A DNA stretch of 64,000 nt from Chlorobiota bacterium (GTDB lineage: Bacteria; Bacteroidota; Chlorobiia; Chlorobiales; Chlorobiaceae). The DNA lies in assembly GCA_016866305.1 (NCBI GenBank), contig VGMX01000007.1:1-64000 (forward strand). The letters are read 5' to 3'. Of the stretch, positions 45,511-55,434 are shown in pieces; positions within the stretch are counted from its first letter, which is position 1, and each line of letters starts with the position of its first letter. Under the pieces are notes generated by a model. That model was not told the origin of the DNA. It made no database searches and saw nothing but the letters and a program-made list of their open reading frames with translations. The position numbers and the translations under genes are program-made.

Positions 45511-45852
45511 TCAGAGTGTCAGCAGGGAGCTCAGCACCCACGAGATAAAACTGATTGCCACCGATCCGGCAACCGCCCACCAGAAGCCGTCGACACTGAA
45601 CCCTTCGACCAGTGCCGCTGAAAGCTGCAGCATAAGGGCGTTGATGACCAGCAGGAAGAGCCCCAGGGTGAGGACGATGAACGGAATGGAAAAAAATACC
45701 ATGATCGGTTTCAGGACGGTGTTGACGAAACCGAGCACCAGGGCGACGACAATGGCGGCGCCGAAATTCCTGATGTGAATCCCGCCGAGAAGATGCGCCG
45801 TTGCAAAGACGGCCAGCGCGTTGATAAGCCAGAGAATGGCGATCCTGATCAT
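45511..45852 (-). CDS. PF04020 family (holin-like / YvlD) membrane protein
   Basis: This 113-residue protein has four predicted transmembrane helices (IRIAILWLINALAVFATAHL, AIVVALVLGFVNTVLKPIMV and LVINALMLQLSAAL among them). The family signature is the GxxxxxxxALVLGFxNxxLKPxL stretch followed by LTLGLFLLVINALML. The family is called phage-holin superfamily IV, but members are mostly chromosomal membrane proteins of unknown function. It lies just upstream of bchC on the same strand. Confidence 0.88.
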   Translation of the reverse strand: MIRIAILWLINALAVFATAHLLGGIHIRNFGAAIVVALVLGFVNTVLKPIMVFFSIPFIVLTLGLFLLVINALMLQLSAALVEGFSVDGFWWAVAGSVAISFISWVLSSLLTL

Positions 45853-45974
45853 GGGCAGTCCCGGTTTAAGGTTTTCATGTCCTGCAATTTAACAAACAGG
45901 TCGCCGAAAATGAAAATCCCGAAGGGACAGGTGCGGTCCGGAGCGCGCCGGTTCTTTGTTTGCATGCAATAGCC

Positions 45975-47348
45975 TCAACCGATGCCCAGGTGGGAGAGCG
46001 CCTCCTGCAGCGTTCTGCTGCCGGCAATGGCGATGGGCAGTTTTTTCAGTGAGGGTTTCAGCTCCCGTGTATTGGCTTCCGGCAGGACGATGCGCCTGAA
46101 TCCGAGATGTGCGGCTTCGCGAATGCGGCGTTCGCAGTCGCTGATGGCCCTGAGCTCTCCGGAAAGCCCGATCTCTGCGCACGAAACCGTCGAGGAGTCA
46201 ACCGGTATGCCGGTCAGCCCCGAGGCGACTGATGCGGCAACACCGAGATCGGCGGCGGGTTCGACGAGTTTCAGTCCGCCGGCGATTTTTACGAATACAT
46301 CCTGTCCCCAGGTCTGCATGCCGAGACGCTTTTCAAGCACGGCAAGAATGATCGACATGCGCTTGAGGTCGAAACCGGTGCTGATGCGCTGCGGCATGGC
46401 ATAGCCTGTTTTCGATACCAGCGCCTGTACCTCCACAAGCAGCGCCCGCGATCCTTCCACGGCGGCAAGCACGGCGTTTCCGGGAACGCCGTTCATCCGC
46501 CCGGAGATAAAGAACTCCGAAGGGTTGCCGACCTCTTCAAGGCCGCTCTCCTCCATGCGGAAAACCCCGATTTCATTGGTCGGGCCGAAGCGGTTCTTGA
46601 CTGAACGGACGATCCGGTAACGCTGGTATCCTTCACCTTCGAACTGCAGGACGGTATCGACCATGTGCTCGAGTGCTTTCGGGCCGGCAAGCGCTCCCTC
46701 CTTGGTGATGTGACCGATGATCATCAGGATCACGTTGAGCTGCTTGGCCTTGCGGATCAGCATGGAGGCGCACTCCCTGATCTGCGTCACGGTGCCCGCC
46801 GAACTCTGGTATTCGCCCGAATGGAGGGTCTGGATGGAATCAACGATCACCAGCCCGGGCTTTTCCTGCTCGATGGCGGCAAGAATGCGTTCGACATTCA
46901 CTTCAGGCAACAGCAGCAGGTTTTCAGCCCGGATGGAGAGCCGTCCGGCTCGTTCCCGTATCTGGTTCGGCGATTCCTCGCCGGAAACATACAGCACTTT
47001 TGCCGGAGCCATGCGGGGCGCGAGCTGCAGCATGAGGGTCGATTTGCCGATGCCGGGTTCACCGCCCACCAGCACCGCCGATGCCTGCATGAGTCCTCCA
47101 CCGAGTACGCGGTCAAGTTCTCCGATGCCGGTCAGGTGCCGCTTGAACTCCTCCGGTCCGGCGTCAAGCAGCTTCTGGATTTCCGGGACTCCTGAACCTG
47201 ATGAACGCTTTTTTCTTCCGGATTCTTCAGGTTCAGTTCTGGTCTCCAGCAGGGTGCCCCAGCTCTGGCATTCGAAACACTTTCCCTGGTACTTCAGCGA
47301 AACCGCGCCACAGGTGGTGCAGATGTATCGGACAGGGTTTTTTGCCAT
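45975..47348 (-). CDS. radA: DNA repair protein RadA
   Basis: RadA (Sms) is a RecA-like ATPase that drives branch migration and processes recombination intermediates. The 457-residue protein has a zinc finger (CTTCGAVSLKYQGKCFECQ, residues 10-28). It also has Walker A GEPGIGKST at 96-104, the RadA-specific VKNRFGPTNEIGVF, and a Lon-like C-terminal domain (DLGVAASVASGLTGIPVDSS). Its start ATG and the folD stop overlap by one base. Confidence 0.96.
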   Translation of the reverse strand: MAKNPVRYICTTCGAVSLKYQGKCFECQSWGTLLETRTEPEESGRKKRSSGSGVPEIQKLLDAGPEEFKRHLTGIGELDRVLGGGLMQASAVLVGGEPGIGKSTLMLQLAPRMAPAKVLYVSGEESPNQIRERAGRLSIRAENLLLLPEVNVERILAAIEQEKPGLVIVDSIQTLHSGEYQSSAGTVTQIRECASMLIRKAKQLNVILMIIGHITKEGALAGPKALEHMVDTVLQFEGEGYQRYRIVRSVKNRFGPTNEIGVFRMEESGLEEVGNPSEFFISGRMNGVPGNAVLAAVEGSRALLVEVQALVSKTGYAMPQRISTGFDLKRMSIILAVLEKRLGMQTWGQDVFVKIAGGLKLVEPAADLGVAASVASGLTGIPVDSSTVSCAEIGLSGELRAISDCERRIREAAHLGFRRIVLPEANTRELKPSLKKLPIAIAGSRTLQEALSHLGIG

Positions 47349-48244
47349 TACCCCTGCCGCAGGCCGTTTGCCCGTTCGAAAGACTGCAGGGTGTTCTTCA
47401 GCAGCATGGCGATGGTCATCGGGCCTACGCCGCCGGGCACCGGAGTCATGGCTGAAGCCACCGGAACGATCGCTTCGTAATCAACGTCGCCGACAAGACG
47501 GCTGCCGCTTTTGGTTGACGGGTCGTCAATACGGTTGATGCCGACATCGATCACCACTGCACCGGGTTTGACCATATCGGCGGTAATGAAGCGAGCCTTG
47601 CCTATTGCCGCAATGAGAATGTCCGCCTGACGGGTGTAGGAGGGGATGTCCCTGGTTGCCGAATGGCAGATCGTGACCGTGCAGTTCGTGGCGTCGAGTT
47701 TCTGCAGCATGAGGTTTGCCATGGGCTTGCCCACGATGTTGCTCCGTCCGACAACCACGCAGTGCTTGCCTCCGGTTTCAATGCCGTAGCGTCCGAGCAG
47801 TTCGAGAATGCCGTAGGGCGTGCAGCTCACGAAGCATTTGTCGAGATGTCCCATGACCAGCCTGCCGAGATTTTCCGGATGGAAACCGTCCACATCCTTT
47901 GCCGGATCGATGGCCAGAGTCACGGCGAAATCGTCGATCTGTCGGGGTAACGGCTGCTGGACGAGAATGCCGTGCACGTCAGGGTCGTTGTTCAGTTCCC
48001 GGATTTTTTCGAGAAGCACATCCTCTGTGGTCGAGGCATCCATTTCGATGATTGTGGAGTGCATTCCGGTCTCCTTGCACGCCTTTGCCTTGTTGCGCAC
48101 ATAGACCTGCGAGGCGGGGTCTTCCCCTACGATGATAACGGTAAGGCCCGGGACCTTTCCGGTTGCTGCCCTGAGTTCCTCGACGCGGGCTTTCAGTTCG
48201 TTTTTCAGGTCGCTTGAGACCTTTTTTCCGTCAATGATCAGCAT
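47348..48244 (-). CDS. folD: FolD, methylene-THF dehydrogenase/cyclohydrolase
   Basis: FolD interconverts methylene- and formyl-tetrahydrofolate in one-carbon metabolism. The 298-residue protein has SQVYVRNKAKACKETGMHST (catalytic lysine region), HGILVQQPLPRQID, DPAKDVDGFHPENLGRL, VVVGRSNIVGKPMANLMLQ and VPGGVGPMTIAMLLKNTLQS. All are diagnostic. It is translated with radA downstream. Confidence 0.97.
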   Translation of the reverse strand: MLIIDGKKVSSDLKNELKARVEELRAATGKVPGLTVIIVGEDPASQVYVRNKAKACKETGMHSTIIEMDASTTEDVLLEKIRELNNDPDVHGILVQQPLPRQIDDFAVTLAIDPAKDVDGFHPENLGRLVMGHLDKCFVSCTPYGILELLGRYGIETGGKHCVVVGRSNIVGKPMANLMLQKLDATNCTVTICHSATRDIPSYTRQADILIAAIGKARFITADMVKPGAVVIDVGINRIDDPSTKSGSRLVGDVDYEAIVPVASAMTPVPGGVGPMTIAMLLKNTLQSFERANGLRQG

Positions 48245-48446
48245 GATGCTCCGGCTTGGTTGAAGAGATAATCGGTTGTTGCCCGAAAAAGGAAAAGATA
48301 TGCTTTCTGGCGCTTTTGCTGAAACCTGTTTTTGGCAGCAGTGCCGATGCGGGATCGTTACCGGGCCACGTGCGGTTTTTTCCGGGATAGCGGGGTTTTG
48401 CCGGTTTCCGAACTTGCATAAAGTTTCTTAGATTTTGCTCCCCAAC

Positions 48447-48468
48447 GTTTTCATCCGCATGAAAACGG
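48447..48468. promoter_or_regulatory. Perfect 9-bp inverted repeat upstream of DUF3109-rpoN
   Basis: CGTTTTCAT, a 4-base spacer CCGC, and ATGAAAACG form a perfect dyad. It ends about 50 bases before the DUF3109 start in the divergent region with folD. It could be an operator or a short RNA hairpin; it has no T-tract, so it is not a classic terminator. Confidence 0.45.
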
Positions 48469-48519
48469 GCGGGATCATCCTGATCCGGTTTTTCGGAGAG
48501 TAACCATGGTTATCCTGTT

Positions 48520-49092
48520 ATGTCGCTTGTTTCCGTCGGCAATGTCCTCATAGATCGCGAAGTGCTGCTGGCCGAGTTCGCCTGTGACCTTGAGCACTGC
48601 AGGGGAGCCTGCTGCGTTGAGGGGGAGCTTGGTGCGCCGCTTACCCCGTCAGAGGCCATGCAGCTCCAGGCGTTACCGGAAACGGTCGTGCGGATGCTGC
48701 CGGAAAAAAGTGTCCGGTACCTGCGCCGTCACGGTGCGGTTGAAATCTATCAGGGCGCGCCCTATACCCGAACCATCGAAGGGCGGGAGTGCGTTTACGC
48801 CTGCAGCCGTGGCGGCATCACGTTCTGCGCCATCGAAGCCGGATTCCGTGAAGGGCTTTCCGATTTCGACAAGCCGATTTCCTGCCGGCTCTTTCCGGTC
48901 AGGGTGCGCCGGAAATTCGGCCTTGACCATCTGGTTTACCAGCAACTCCCGATCTGCCGTTCAGCAAGAAAGCTCGGAGGGGAACGCCGGACGAAGCTTG
49001 TTGATTATATTGGTAAGGCGCTTGAATCAGCTTACGGCACCGAGTGGGTCAGCAGCCTGAAAGCTTTTTTGGATTCATCTCCCATATCCTGA
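48520..49092 (+). CDS. DUF3109 family protein (cysteine-rich, YkgJ-like)
   Basis: This 190-residue protein has conserved cysteines in CDLEHCRGACCVEGELGAPL, CVYACSRGGITFCAIE, DKPISCRLFPVRV and LPICRSARK, as in DUF3109, a family related to YkgJ metal/Fe-S-cluster-binding proteins. Function is unknown. Its stop overlaps the rpoN start by one base (TGATG), so the two are coupled. Confidence 0.88.
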   Translation: MSLVSVGNVLIDREVLLAEFACDLEHCRGACCVEGELGAPLTPSEAMQLQALPETVVRMLPEKSVRYLRRHGAVEIYQGAPYTRTIEGRECVYACSRGGITFCAIEAGFREGLSDFDKPISCRLFPVRVRRKFGLDHLVYQQLPICRSARKLGGERRTKLVDYIGKALESAYGTEWVSSLKAFLDSSPIS

Positions 49093-50546
49093 TGCCAGAG
49101 ATAAAGCTTCAACAGAAACAGAAGGCGCTTCTTTCTGCACAGCAGATACTCAGCAGCCAGCTTCTCCAGCTTCCGCTGATCAATCTCGAACAGAGGATAT
49201 ACGAAGAACTGCAGGAAAACCCGATGCTCGAAATTGCCGGCGAGCTGAAGGATACCGCAGGGGACATTGCCTCCGTTGACGACGGGACGGCCGATGACGA
49301 CCTGTTCGATTCCCTCGATCGTTTCAGCAAGAGTGCCCTCAAGGAGCCGGTCAAGGCATCTTCAGCAGCCGACGGTTCAGAAGGGCGCCTGAACTTCACC
49401 CATGAGAGCGCGCCCAGGGAACGGTTTTTCCAGGCGGTGCAGCACGACAGTTTCGACGAGCAGCTTCTGCGCCAGCTTGTTCTGCAGGATGGAATCGGAG
49501 AGCGGGAGTTGCTCATCGCCATCGAAATTCTCGGAAATCTCGACCACGACGGCTACCTGACCGAAGATCCCGATGTCATTCATGATGGTTTGCAGCGGAA
49601 CGGAATCGATGCCGATCACGACGAGGTCGCGGCGATCCTGAACAGAATCCACTTTCTCGATCCACCCGGAATCGGGGTGCGCGACCTTCGCCAGAGGCTG
49701 CTCGTGCAGCTCAGGCTTCGGGAATCCGGAACCGATCCCCTGACCCATGCTGCGGCCTGCCGCATCCTCGCCGAGTTTTACGACGACTTTCTGCACAAGC
49801 GCCATGACCGTCTGCTGAAAAAGCTCGATTTTTCAGCACAACGCATCGAGGAAGCCCTCGAACTCATCACCTCGCTCGATCCGCATCCGGTCGAGGTTTT
49901 TCATGACGAAGTCGGACACTACATCACGCCGGATTTCATCGTAACCTATGAAAACGGCGAACTGACCGCCGTGCTGAACGACCGCAGCTCGCTTTCGGTC
50001 AAGGTTACCGAAGCCTATAAGGGTATTCTGAAAAACCGCAAGGCTCCGAAGGACGGAAAACAGTTCATCCGCTACAACCTCATGCGGGCAAACGACTTTG
50101 CCGCGGCGCTCGCGATCCGCCGCCAGACGCTCCTGAAGGTGATCGAGTCGCTCATGAAGGCGCAGTACGCTTTTTTCGTGGCCGGTGCCGAGCACCTTGT
50201 CCCGCTTGGCATGAAGGCAATTGCCGCCGATACCGGTCTGGACATCTCCACCATCAGCCGAGCGGTGAACGGCAAATATGTGCAGACCCGTTTCGGAGTA
50301 TTCGAGCTGAAATACTTTTTCAGCAGCGCACTCTCCACCGACGACGGGGAGGATCTGTCAAGCAAGATCATCCGGCAGAATATTTCGGAGATGATCAGAA
50401 GAGAGGATTCACGACAACCTCTGAGCGACGATGCCCTGACCTCGAATCTGCAGTCCAAAGGCATCAATATAGCCCGCAGAACGGTTGCAAAATACCGCGA
50501 ACAAATGCAAATTCCAGTTGCAAGGTTAAGAAAAAAAATATTTTAA
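49092..50546 (+). CDS. rpoN: RNA polymerase sigma-54 factor RpoN
   Basis: The 484-residue sigma-54 has region I rich in Gln and Leu ([36 protein letters not shown]) and an acidic region II. The core-binding and DNA-binding domain includes [33 protein letters not shown] and [16 protein letters not shown]. The RpoN box [12 protein letters not shown] lies close to the C-terminus. ATG 49092 fits the family start better than 49044. It should serve -24/-12 promoters such as those of nif and, possibly, the element at 16.69 kb. Confidence 0.96.
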   Translation: MPEIKLQQKQKALLSAQQILSSQLLQLPLINLEQRIYEELQENPMLEIAGELKDTAGDIASVDDGTADDDLFDSLDRFSKSALKEPVKASSAADGSEGRLNFTHESAPRERFFQAVQHDSFDEQLLRQLVLQDGIGERELLIAIEILGNLDHDGYLTEDPDVIHDGLQRNGIDADHDEVAAILNRIHFLDPPGIGVRDLRQRLLVQLRLRESGTDPLTHAAACRILAEFYDDFLHKRHDRLLKKLDFSAQRIEEALELITSLDPHPVEVFHDEVGHYITPDFIVTYENGELTAVLNDRSSLSVKVTEAYKGILKNRKAPKDGKQFIRYNLMRANDFAAALAIRRQTLLKVIESLMKAQYAFFVAGAEHLVPLGMKAIAADTGLDISTISRAVNGKYVQTRFGVFELKYFFSSALSTDDGEDLSSKIIRQNISEMIRREDSRQPLSDDALTSNLQSKGINIARRTVAKYREQMQIPVARLRKKIF

Positions 50547-50560
50547 TACCTGTTTTCACT

Positions 50561-51118
50561 ATGGGTCACAAGGGTCAGGAATCAAGGCCGTTGATACGCT
50601 CAACGACGGTACTCGGGGTCATCAGGGACGGCAAGGCGGCGCTCGGCAGCGACGGCCAGATGACGCTTGGCAACACGGTGCTCAAGCATTCCACGCGCAA
50701 AACCCGCCGCCTTTACCAGGGGCGCATCATTACCGGATTTGCCGGGGCGACCGCCGATGCCGTCACGCTGCTCGACCGGTTCGAGGAGAAGCTCGACGCC
50801 TACAGCGGCCGGCTCGAACGCGCGGCCGTCGAGCTGGCCCGCGACTGGCGAACCGACAAATACCTCCGGAGGCTTGAAGCCATGCTGGCCGTGGTGAGTC
50901 AGGACCGGGCACTCATCATTTCAGGCACCGGAGATGTGATCGAGCCCGAAGACGGTATCGTGGCTATCGGCAGCGGCAGCATGTACGCGCTTGCCGCTGC
51001 ACGTTCGCTCATGAAGCACACCCCGCTTTCGGCCCGGGAGATCGTTGATGAAAGTTTGAAGATTGCCGCCGATATCTGTATCTATACAAACGACCATATC
51101 GTTATTGAAGAGCTCTGA
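50561..51118 (+). CDS. hslV: HslV, peptidase subunit of the HslUV protease
   Basis: HslV is a proteasome-like threonine peptidase. In this 185-residue protein the nucleophile threonine would be in [20 protein letters not shown], after about 14 leading residues that must be removed. Other motifs are [40 protein letters not shown] and [20 protein letters not shown]. It is 14 bases after rpoN and 50 bases before hslU. Confidence 0.96.
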   Translation: MGHKGQESRPLIRSTTVLGVIRDGKAALGSDGQMTLGNTVLKHSTRKTRRLYQGRIITGFAGATADAVTLLDRFEEKLDAYSGRLERAAVELARDWRTDKYLRRLEAMLAVVSQDRALIISGTGDVIEPEDGIVAIGSGSMYALAAARSLMKHTPLSAREIVDESLKIAADICIYTNDHIVIEEL

Positions 51119-51168
51119 ACCGCAGGGGGAACTTCGCCGGTTTTTCCAAGTAATTACAACTCCAAGCA

Positions 51169-52641
51169 ATGACCATTCACAGCGACTCGGAAGCCGCTTT
51201 ACAGACCGAAGGAAAAAGTGCGATTGCCGCACATAACCTCACCCCCAACCAGATTGTCGGGCTTCTCGATAAATATATCATCGGCCAGAAGGAGGCCAAG
51301 AAATCCGTGGCTATCGCCCTGCGCAACAGGCTGCGACGCCAGCATGTGGGCGACGACCTCCGCGAGGAGATCATGCCGAACAATATTATCATGATCGGGC
51401 CCACCGGTGTTGGCAAGACCGAAATCGCACGCCGGCTCGCCAAGCTTGCCAGGGCTCCGTTCGTGAAGGTCGAGGCATCCAAGTTCACCGAGGTGGGCTA
51501 CGTGGGGCGCGACGTGGAGTCGATGATCCGCGACCTGGTTGACCAGTCGGTGGCCATGGTGCGCAGCGAAAAGTCCGAAGAGGTGAAGGAAAAAGCCGCC
51601 GTGCTCGTCGAGGAGCGGCTGCTCGACATTCTTCTGCCTCCGGCCCCCTCTGCGCGGGGTCGGGACGAAGACGAAGCTGAAACGGACGACCTCTCTGCGG
51701 CCATGGTGCCTGCCGACGAGAACGACATCTCCCGGGAGGTGAACCGCCGGAGCCGTGAGAAGATGCTCGAGCGGCTGCGCAGCGGAAGGATGGAGGATCG
51801 TCAGATTGAAATGGACACGGCCAGTGAAAATCCCGGCGGCATGATGCAGATTTTCGGTCCGCTCGGCCAGATGGAGGAGATCGGCAACATCATGCAGGAC
51901 CTCATGAGCGGCCTTCCCCGCAAGCGCAAGAAGCGCCGCGTTTCGATCGCCGAAGCCCGCAGGCTTCTTGAACAGGAGGAGGTGCAGAAGCTGATCGACA
52001 TGGACGCGGTGGTCAAGGACGCCATCAGCAAGGTGGAGCAGTCGGGCATCGTGTTCATCGATGAAATCGACAAGATCGCCGCCCCATCGACCGGTTCCGG
52101 CAGCGGCAAGGGTCCCGACGTGAGCCGCGAGGGCGTGCAGCGTGACCTGCTGCCCATTGTGGAAGGCTCCAACGTGGCCACCAAGTACGGCATGGTGAAG
52201 ACCGATCACGTGCTTTTCATTGCATCCGGCGCATTCCATGTTGCCAAGCCTTCGGACCTGATTCCCGAGCTGCAGGGCCGTTTTCCCATTCGCGTCGAGC
52301 TGAAAAGCCTGACCGAGGAGGACTTCTACAAGATCCTTACCCAGCCCAAGAACGCGCTCATCAAGCAGTACCGGGCACTGCTCGTCACCGAGGGGGTTGA
52401 ACTCGAATTCACTGACGGCGCCATCCTCGAAATCGCACGCACTGCGGCCAAGGTCAACGAGAGCGTGGAGAACATAGGCGCCCGAAGGCTGCACACCATC
52501 CTGACCAACCTGCTCGAGGAGCTGATGTTCAACATTCCCGAGAGCATGAGCGAGGAGAAGGTGATCATCGACGAGGCCATGGTGCGCCTGAAGCTTTCTG
52601 CGATTGCGTCCGACCGCGATCTGAGCCAGTACATTCTTTAA
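51169..52641 (+). CDS. hslU: HslU, AAA+ unfoldase of HslUV
   Basis: HslU is the hexameric ATPase that feeds HslV. The 490-residue protein has [20 protein letters not shown], the [15 protein letters not shown] pore motif and Walker [10 protein letters not shown]. Walker B is [15 protein letters not shown], followed by [18 protein letters not shown] and a C-terminal YIL that docks into HslV. The intermediate (I) domain is present between about residues 110 and 270 ([20 protein letters not shown]). Length is slightly longer than E. coli HslU. Confidence 0.97.
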   Translation: MTIHSDSEAALQTEGKSAIAAHNLTPNQIVGLLDKYIIGQKEAKKSVAIALRNRLRRQHVGDDLREEIMPNNIIMIGPTGVGKTEIARRLAKLARAPFVKVEASKFTEVGYVGRDVESMIRDLVDQSVAMVRSEKSEEVKEKAAVLVEERLLDILLPPAPSARGRDEDEAETDDLSAAMVPADENDISREVNRRSREKMLERLRSGRMEDRQIEMDTASENPGGMMQIFGPLGQMEEIGNIMQDLMSGLPRKRKKRRVSIAEARRLLEQEEVQKLIDMDAVVKDAISKVEQSGIVFIDEIDKIAAPSTGSGSGKGPDVSREGVQRDLLPIVEGSNVATKYGMVKTDHVLFIASGAFHVAKPSDLIPELQGRFPIRVELKSLTEEDFYKILTQPKNALIKQYRALLVTEGVELEFTDGAILEIARTAAKVNESVENIGARRLHTILTNLLEELMFNIPESMSEEKVIIDEAMVRLKLSAIASDRDLSQYIL

Positions 52642-52653
52642 ACAACCCTGTCC

Positions 52654-53118
52654 ATGAGCACCCATTCGATCCTTGTCCTGAACGGCCCGAATCTCTCCAG
52701 GCTCGGCAAACGCGAGCCGGAGGTTTACGGCGCCATAACGCTTGCAGAGATCAATCGCGGACTTGCAGAAAGCTTTCCCGATGTGACGTTCGAATTCTTC
52801 CAGTCGGAAAAGGAGGGGGATCTGCTTGAAAAGCTTTTCCACTGCGAGGACAACGGCGGAATCAGCGGCGTGGTGCTCAACGCCGGTGCGCTCACGCATT
52901 ACTCCATAGCGTTGCGCGACGCCATCAGCGCCGTGAAGCTGCCGATCGTTGAGGTGCACCTCTCGAACATCTATGCCCGCGAAGCGTTCCGTCGCACCTC
53001 GGTGATTTCCGAGGTCTGCACCGGCGTCATCAGCGGCTTCGGACCGGACAGCTATCACCTCGGTGTCAGGGCGCTCATCACGATAGCCATGAAGAAGGAG
53101 CGGGAAGCAGGAAGATAG
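52654..53118 (+). CDS. aroQ: Type II 3-dehydroquinate dehydratase AroQ
   Basis: AroQ dehydrates 3-dehydroquinate in the shikimate pathway. The 154-residue protein has the dodecameric type II hallmarks: [18 protein letters not shown] (catalytic tyrosine, arginine loop), [51 protein letters not shown] (catalytic histidine). It follows hslU by 12 bases and is directly followed by a pfkA remnant. Confidence 0.96.
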   Translation: MSTHSILVLNGPNLSRLGKREPEVYGAITLAEINRGLAESFPDVTFEFFQSEKEGDLLEKLFHCEDNGGISGVVLNAGALTHYSIALRDAISAVKLPIVEVHLSNIYAREAFRRTSVISEVCTGVISGFGPDSYHLGVRALITIAMKKEREAGR

Positions 53119-53120
53119 GC

Positions 53121-53467
53121 GCCTTTTCCAAGGAACGGAGCGGGATTGTCATTGTTGCCGAAGGTGATGAACCGGGAGGAGCCATGAAAATTGCCGAAAA
53201 GGTACGAAGGGAACACCCCGAACTCGATGTGCGCGTTTCGATTCTTGGCCACATCCAGCGTGGGGGAAGTCCCTCGGCCAACGATCGCATCAATGCCACG
53301 AGGATGGGTGTTGCTGCAGTCGAGGCCCTGCTCGACGATCAGAAAAGCATCATGTGATCGGCCTGGACAATGGAAAAATCGTTCAGGTGCCCTTCAACAA
53401 GGCCGTGAAGCTGAATCACAGTTTCAGCACCGAATTGCTTGATATTCAGAAGCTGCTCAATATCTAA
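53121..53467 (+). pseudogene. pfkA: 6-phosphofructokinase (pfkA), C-terminal remnant with frameshift
   Basis: Right after the aroQ stop the plus strand reads [20 protein letters not shown] and then [34 protein letters not shown] comes next. This is the core C-terminal third of ATP-dependent phosphofructokinase, with the substrate-binding GHxQRGGxPxxxDR motif. The frame then stops at 53355-53357, but in another frame IGLDNGKIVQVPFNKAVKLN continues to a normal end at 53467. The N-terminal two thirds, including the ATP-binding GG and catalytic aspartate, are missing. No start is possible. Confidence 0.85.
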
Positions 53468-53555
53468 CGTGCCGCGCTCTCATTTTCGGGGTTGTTCGCC
53501 GAATTTTCCGACAGTGACGGCCTGATCTTTCGGATGCAGCCGGATGTTGCCGGGT

Positions 53556-54716
53556 TCACGGCTTCTTGCCGACGGGAGCCAGATAGATGGTGAACTCTTC
53601 CTTTCCGTCAACCCTGAGCAGGCTGTCCATGGCGTCCTGGTCGTATGCCGCGATGGCGCAGGTCCCGGCATCGATGGCTTCGCATGCAAGATAGAGGTTC
53701 TGGCAGACGTGGCCTGCGTCGAGGGCGATCACCTTGTGGGCGGCCGGTCCGTAGCGCCACTCCATGCGATAGGGGATGACGGTCCAGATGAAGGTGAGTG
53801 CCGCCTCTGCGGCAAACTGCTGGCCGAGAGCCGCCCTTGTGATCCTGCGCTCCAGGTTTTCTTCGGCGAATTCGAAGAGAAGCTGGTGTTCGAGGGGAAG
53901 ATAGCGGTAGATTCCCTGTTCGAGTCCGGTGACGCGGTTTATCGAGAGGTATGTTTCGAAGGCGTGCCGGCATCCGGCCGAGGGCACGGTTCTCAGGGCG
54001 TGGCCGGCATCGAGTCTGACCCTGATTCCCTGGGTCGACCAGAGCAGGAAGGAGAGTTCTCCGAGCGAGAGGGGGCGGTCGCCGTAGGTACGGCAGCTCT
54101 GCCGTTTTGCGATGGCTGTCCGGAGGTCGATATGCCCGATGTCCGTCAGGGTTTCGATTTTCGGCAGTTCCTTTTTTTCAGCCTGTGGATCACAGGGCTT
54201 CTCGACGGGCGGGGGTGGAATCCTGCGGTTCTGGTCTGTTTCCGAGAAGTCGAATGTCTGCCGGATGAAGTCCTTGAGGAAATATCGGTGCGCCTCGAAA
54301 CGGCTGGTGTCCATGGGGCAATGGTTTTTGGTTGATGCGAAAAACTCGCTGAGCACCAGATCGAACCCGTAAGCCAGCGGGAGGCCCTCAATCTCCTCTG
54401 CCGCGAACCACCGCAGGCGCTGGCCTTCGTGCAGGGGTATCGTTTCTGCCGCCACGTCAAGCTCCATCAGGAAAATGTGCTCGACGCGGTCCTCGAAATC
54501 ATAAACCGCGTAGCGGCGGCAGGCGGAGACATCGGTTTCGATCTCTTCCCGCATCTCCCGCACGATGCACGATTCGGGGGTCTCTCCCTCATCGACGTGG
54601 CCGCCGGGCAGGTCCCACATGTTCGGATAGGCAATATCTGCCCTGTCGTCCCTCTGGAGCAGCAGCACTTCGTTGCGGCTGTTCAGAAAGATGATGCTCG
54701 ATCCGGAACGTTTCAT
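53556..54716 (-). CDS. Nudix hydrolase fused to a SagB-type nitroreductase
   Basis: This 386-residue protein has two domains. Residues 1-130 are a Nudix hydrolase: the box GHVDEGETPESCIVREMREE (39-58) fits GX5EX7REUXEE, but the usual Gly after the EE is Glu. After a proline-rich linker (about 165-185), residues 195-386 form a nitroreductase-like flavin domain of the SagB type: KRQSCRTYGDRPLSLGELSF, LLWSTQGIRVRLDAGH, RTVPSAGCRHAFETYLS and LDAGHVCQNLYLACEAIDAG. SagB-type flavoproteins oxidise azolines or act on small redox substrates. No peptide precursor or cyclase is nearby, so I do not propose a peptide product. Confidence 0.88.
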   Translation of the reverse strand: MKRSGSSIIFLNSRNEVLLLQRDDRADIAYPNMWDLPGGHVDEGETPESCIVREMREEIETDVSACRRYAVYDFEDRVEHIFLMELDVAAETIPLHEGQRLRWFAAEEIEGLPLAYGFDLVLSEFFASTKNHCPMDTSRFEAHRYFLKDFIRQTFDFSETDQNRRIPPPPVEKPCDPQAEKKELPKIETLTDIGHIDLRTAIAKRQSCRTYGDRPLSLGELSFLLWSTQGIRVRLDAGHALRTVPSAGCRHAFETYLSINRVTGLEQGIYRYLPLEHQLLFEFAEENLERRITRAALGQQFAAEAALTFIWTVIPYRMEWRYGPAAHKVIALDAGHVCQNLYLACEAIDAGTCAIAAYDQDAMDSLLRVDGKEEFTIYLAPVGKKP

Positions 54717-54882
54717 GAGCGGATTGTCTTTGCGTTTATTCCTATGATAGCGGTTTCCTTCCGTTTTTCATCATCCCGCCGCCGTATCCGGATTTTGCCC
54801 GAATGTTCCGGCAGATACCTATCTTGTTCTGAACCGGTTTCCGGATTCAACTGACTTTTTTGAACCTGTATCGGATTCCGTT

Positions 54883-55416
54883 ATGGAAAAGACTGCTTCA
54901 AGGGAACTGCTCACCGGGCTTTTCGAGGAATATGCAGCCTGGTATTCGACTCTTGCTGAAGAGTACGGCAGTCTGCCGCGCTCGGTTTCCGGAGTCGACA
55001 AGGATGGTCTCCAGTTCATCTTTCTGCTTGATACACTGGATATGCACCACATGGCGCGTAACAAATTCGTCCGTTTTGTGCTCGATGAGCTGAAGTCCGT
55101 CGCATACGCATACGGGTCGCTCGAACTGCGTGGCGACAGCGATGAGGGGCAGATCGAAGAGGTGCTCGATGTCGTGGCTGCTGATTCGGGATACTGTATT
55201 TCCGGGAGCTGGCAGGTGGTTCGAGGCGAAGAGGGCAAGGTTACCGGACTTGTTCATCTCGGGAGCCGTGAAGGCACCGATATCATGAAACATTCCGGTT
55301 CGTGGTTCCTTGCCGGTTCGATCCGCTTTTCGGAAGCCGAAAAACGGAAGTACGGTTCTCTGTGGGAGGATGCAAGACCGGGCATTGTTTTCAAGCAGAG
55401 GAATGATGCCGATTGA
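54883..55416 (+). CDS. Conserved-looking hypothetical protein
   Basis: This 177-residue soluble protein has no signal peptide or clear motif: FEEYAAWYSTLAEEYGSLPR, DGLQFIFLLDTLDMHHMARN and ELKSVAYAYGSLELRGDSDE. Codon use resembles its neighbours, and a proper terminator follows, so the gene is likely real. I recognise no family and no operon partner. Confidence 0.68.
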   Translation: MEKTASRELLTGLFEEYAAWYSTLAEEYGSLPRSVSGVDKDGLQFIFLLDTLDMHHMARNKFVRFVLDELKSVAYAYGSLELRGDSDEGQIEEVLDVVAADSGYCISGSWQVVRGEEGKVTGLVHLGSREGTDIMKHSGSWFLAGSIRFSEAEKRKYGSLWEDARPGIVFKQRNDAD

Positions 55417-55434
55417 CTTGTTGTGCTCAACGAC

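Noticed and set aside
51199-53058. Long minus-strand frame of 619 codons
   Set aside because: It is antisense to hslU and aroQ, which have clear motifs in every domain. GC-rich codon bias creates long antisense frames; its translation is His/Leu/Gly-rich without known motifs.
53556-54716. RiPP (azoline peptide) cluster based on the SagB-like domain
   Set aside because: No precursor peptide, cyclodehydratase (YcaO) or protease/exporter gene lies within reach, and the enzyme is fused to a Nudix domain instead.
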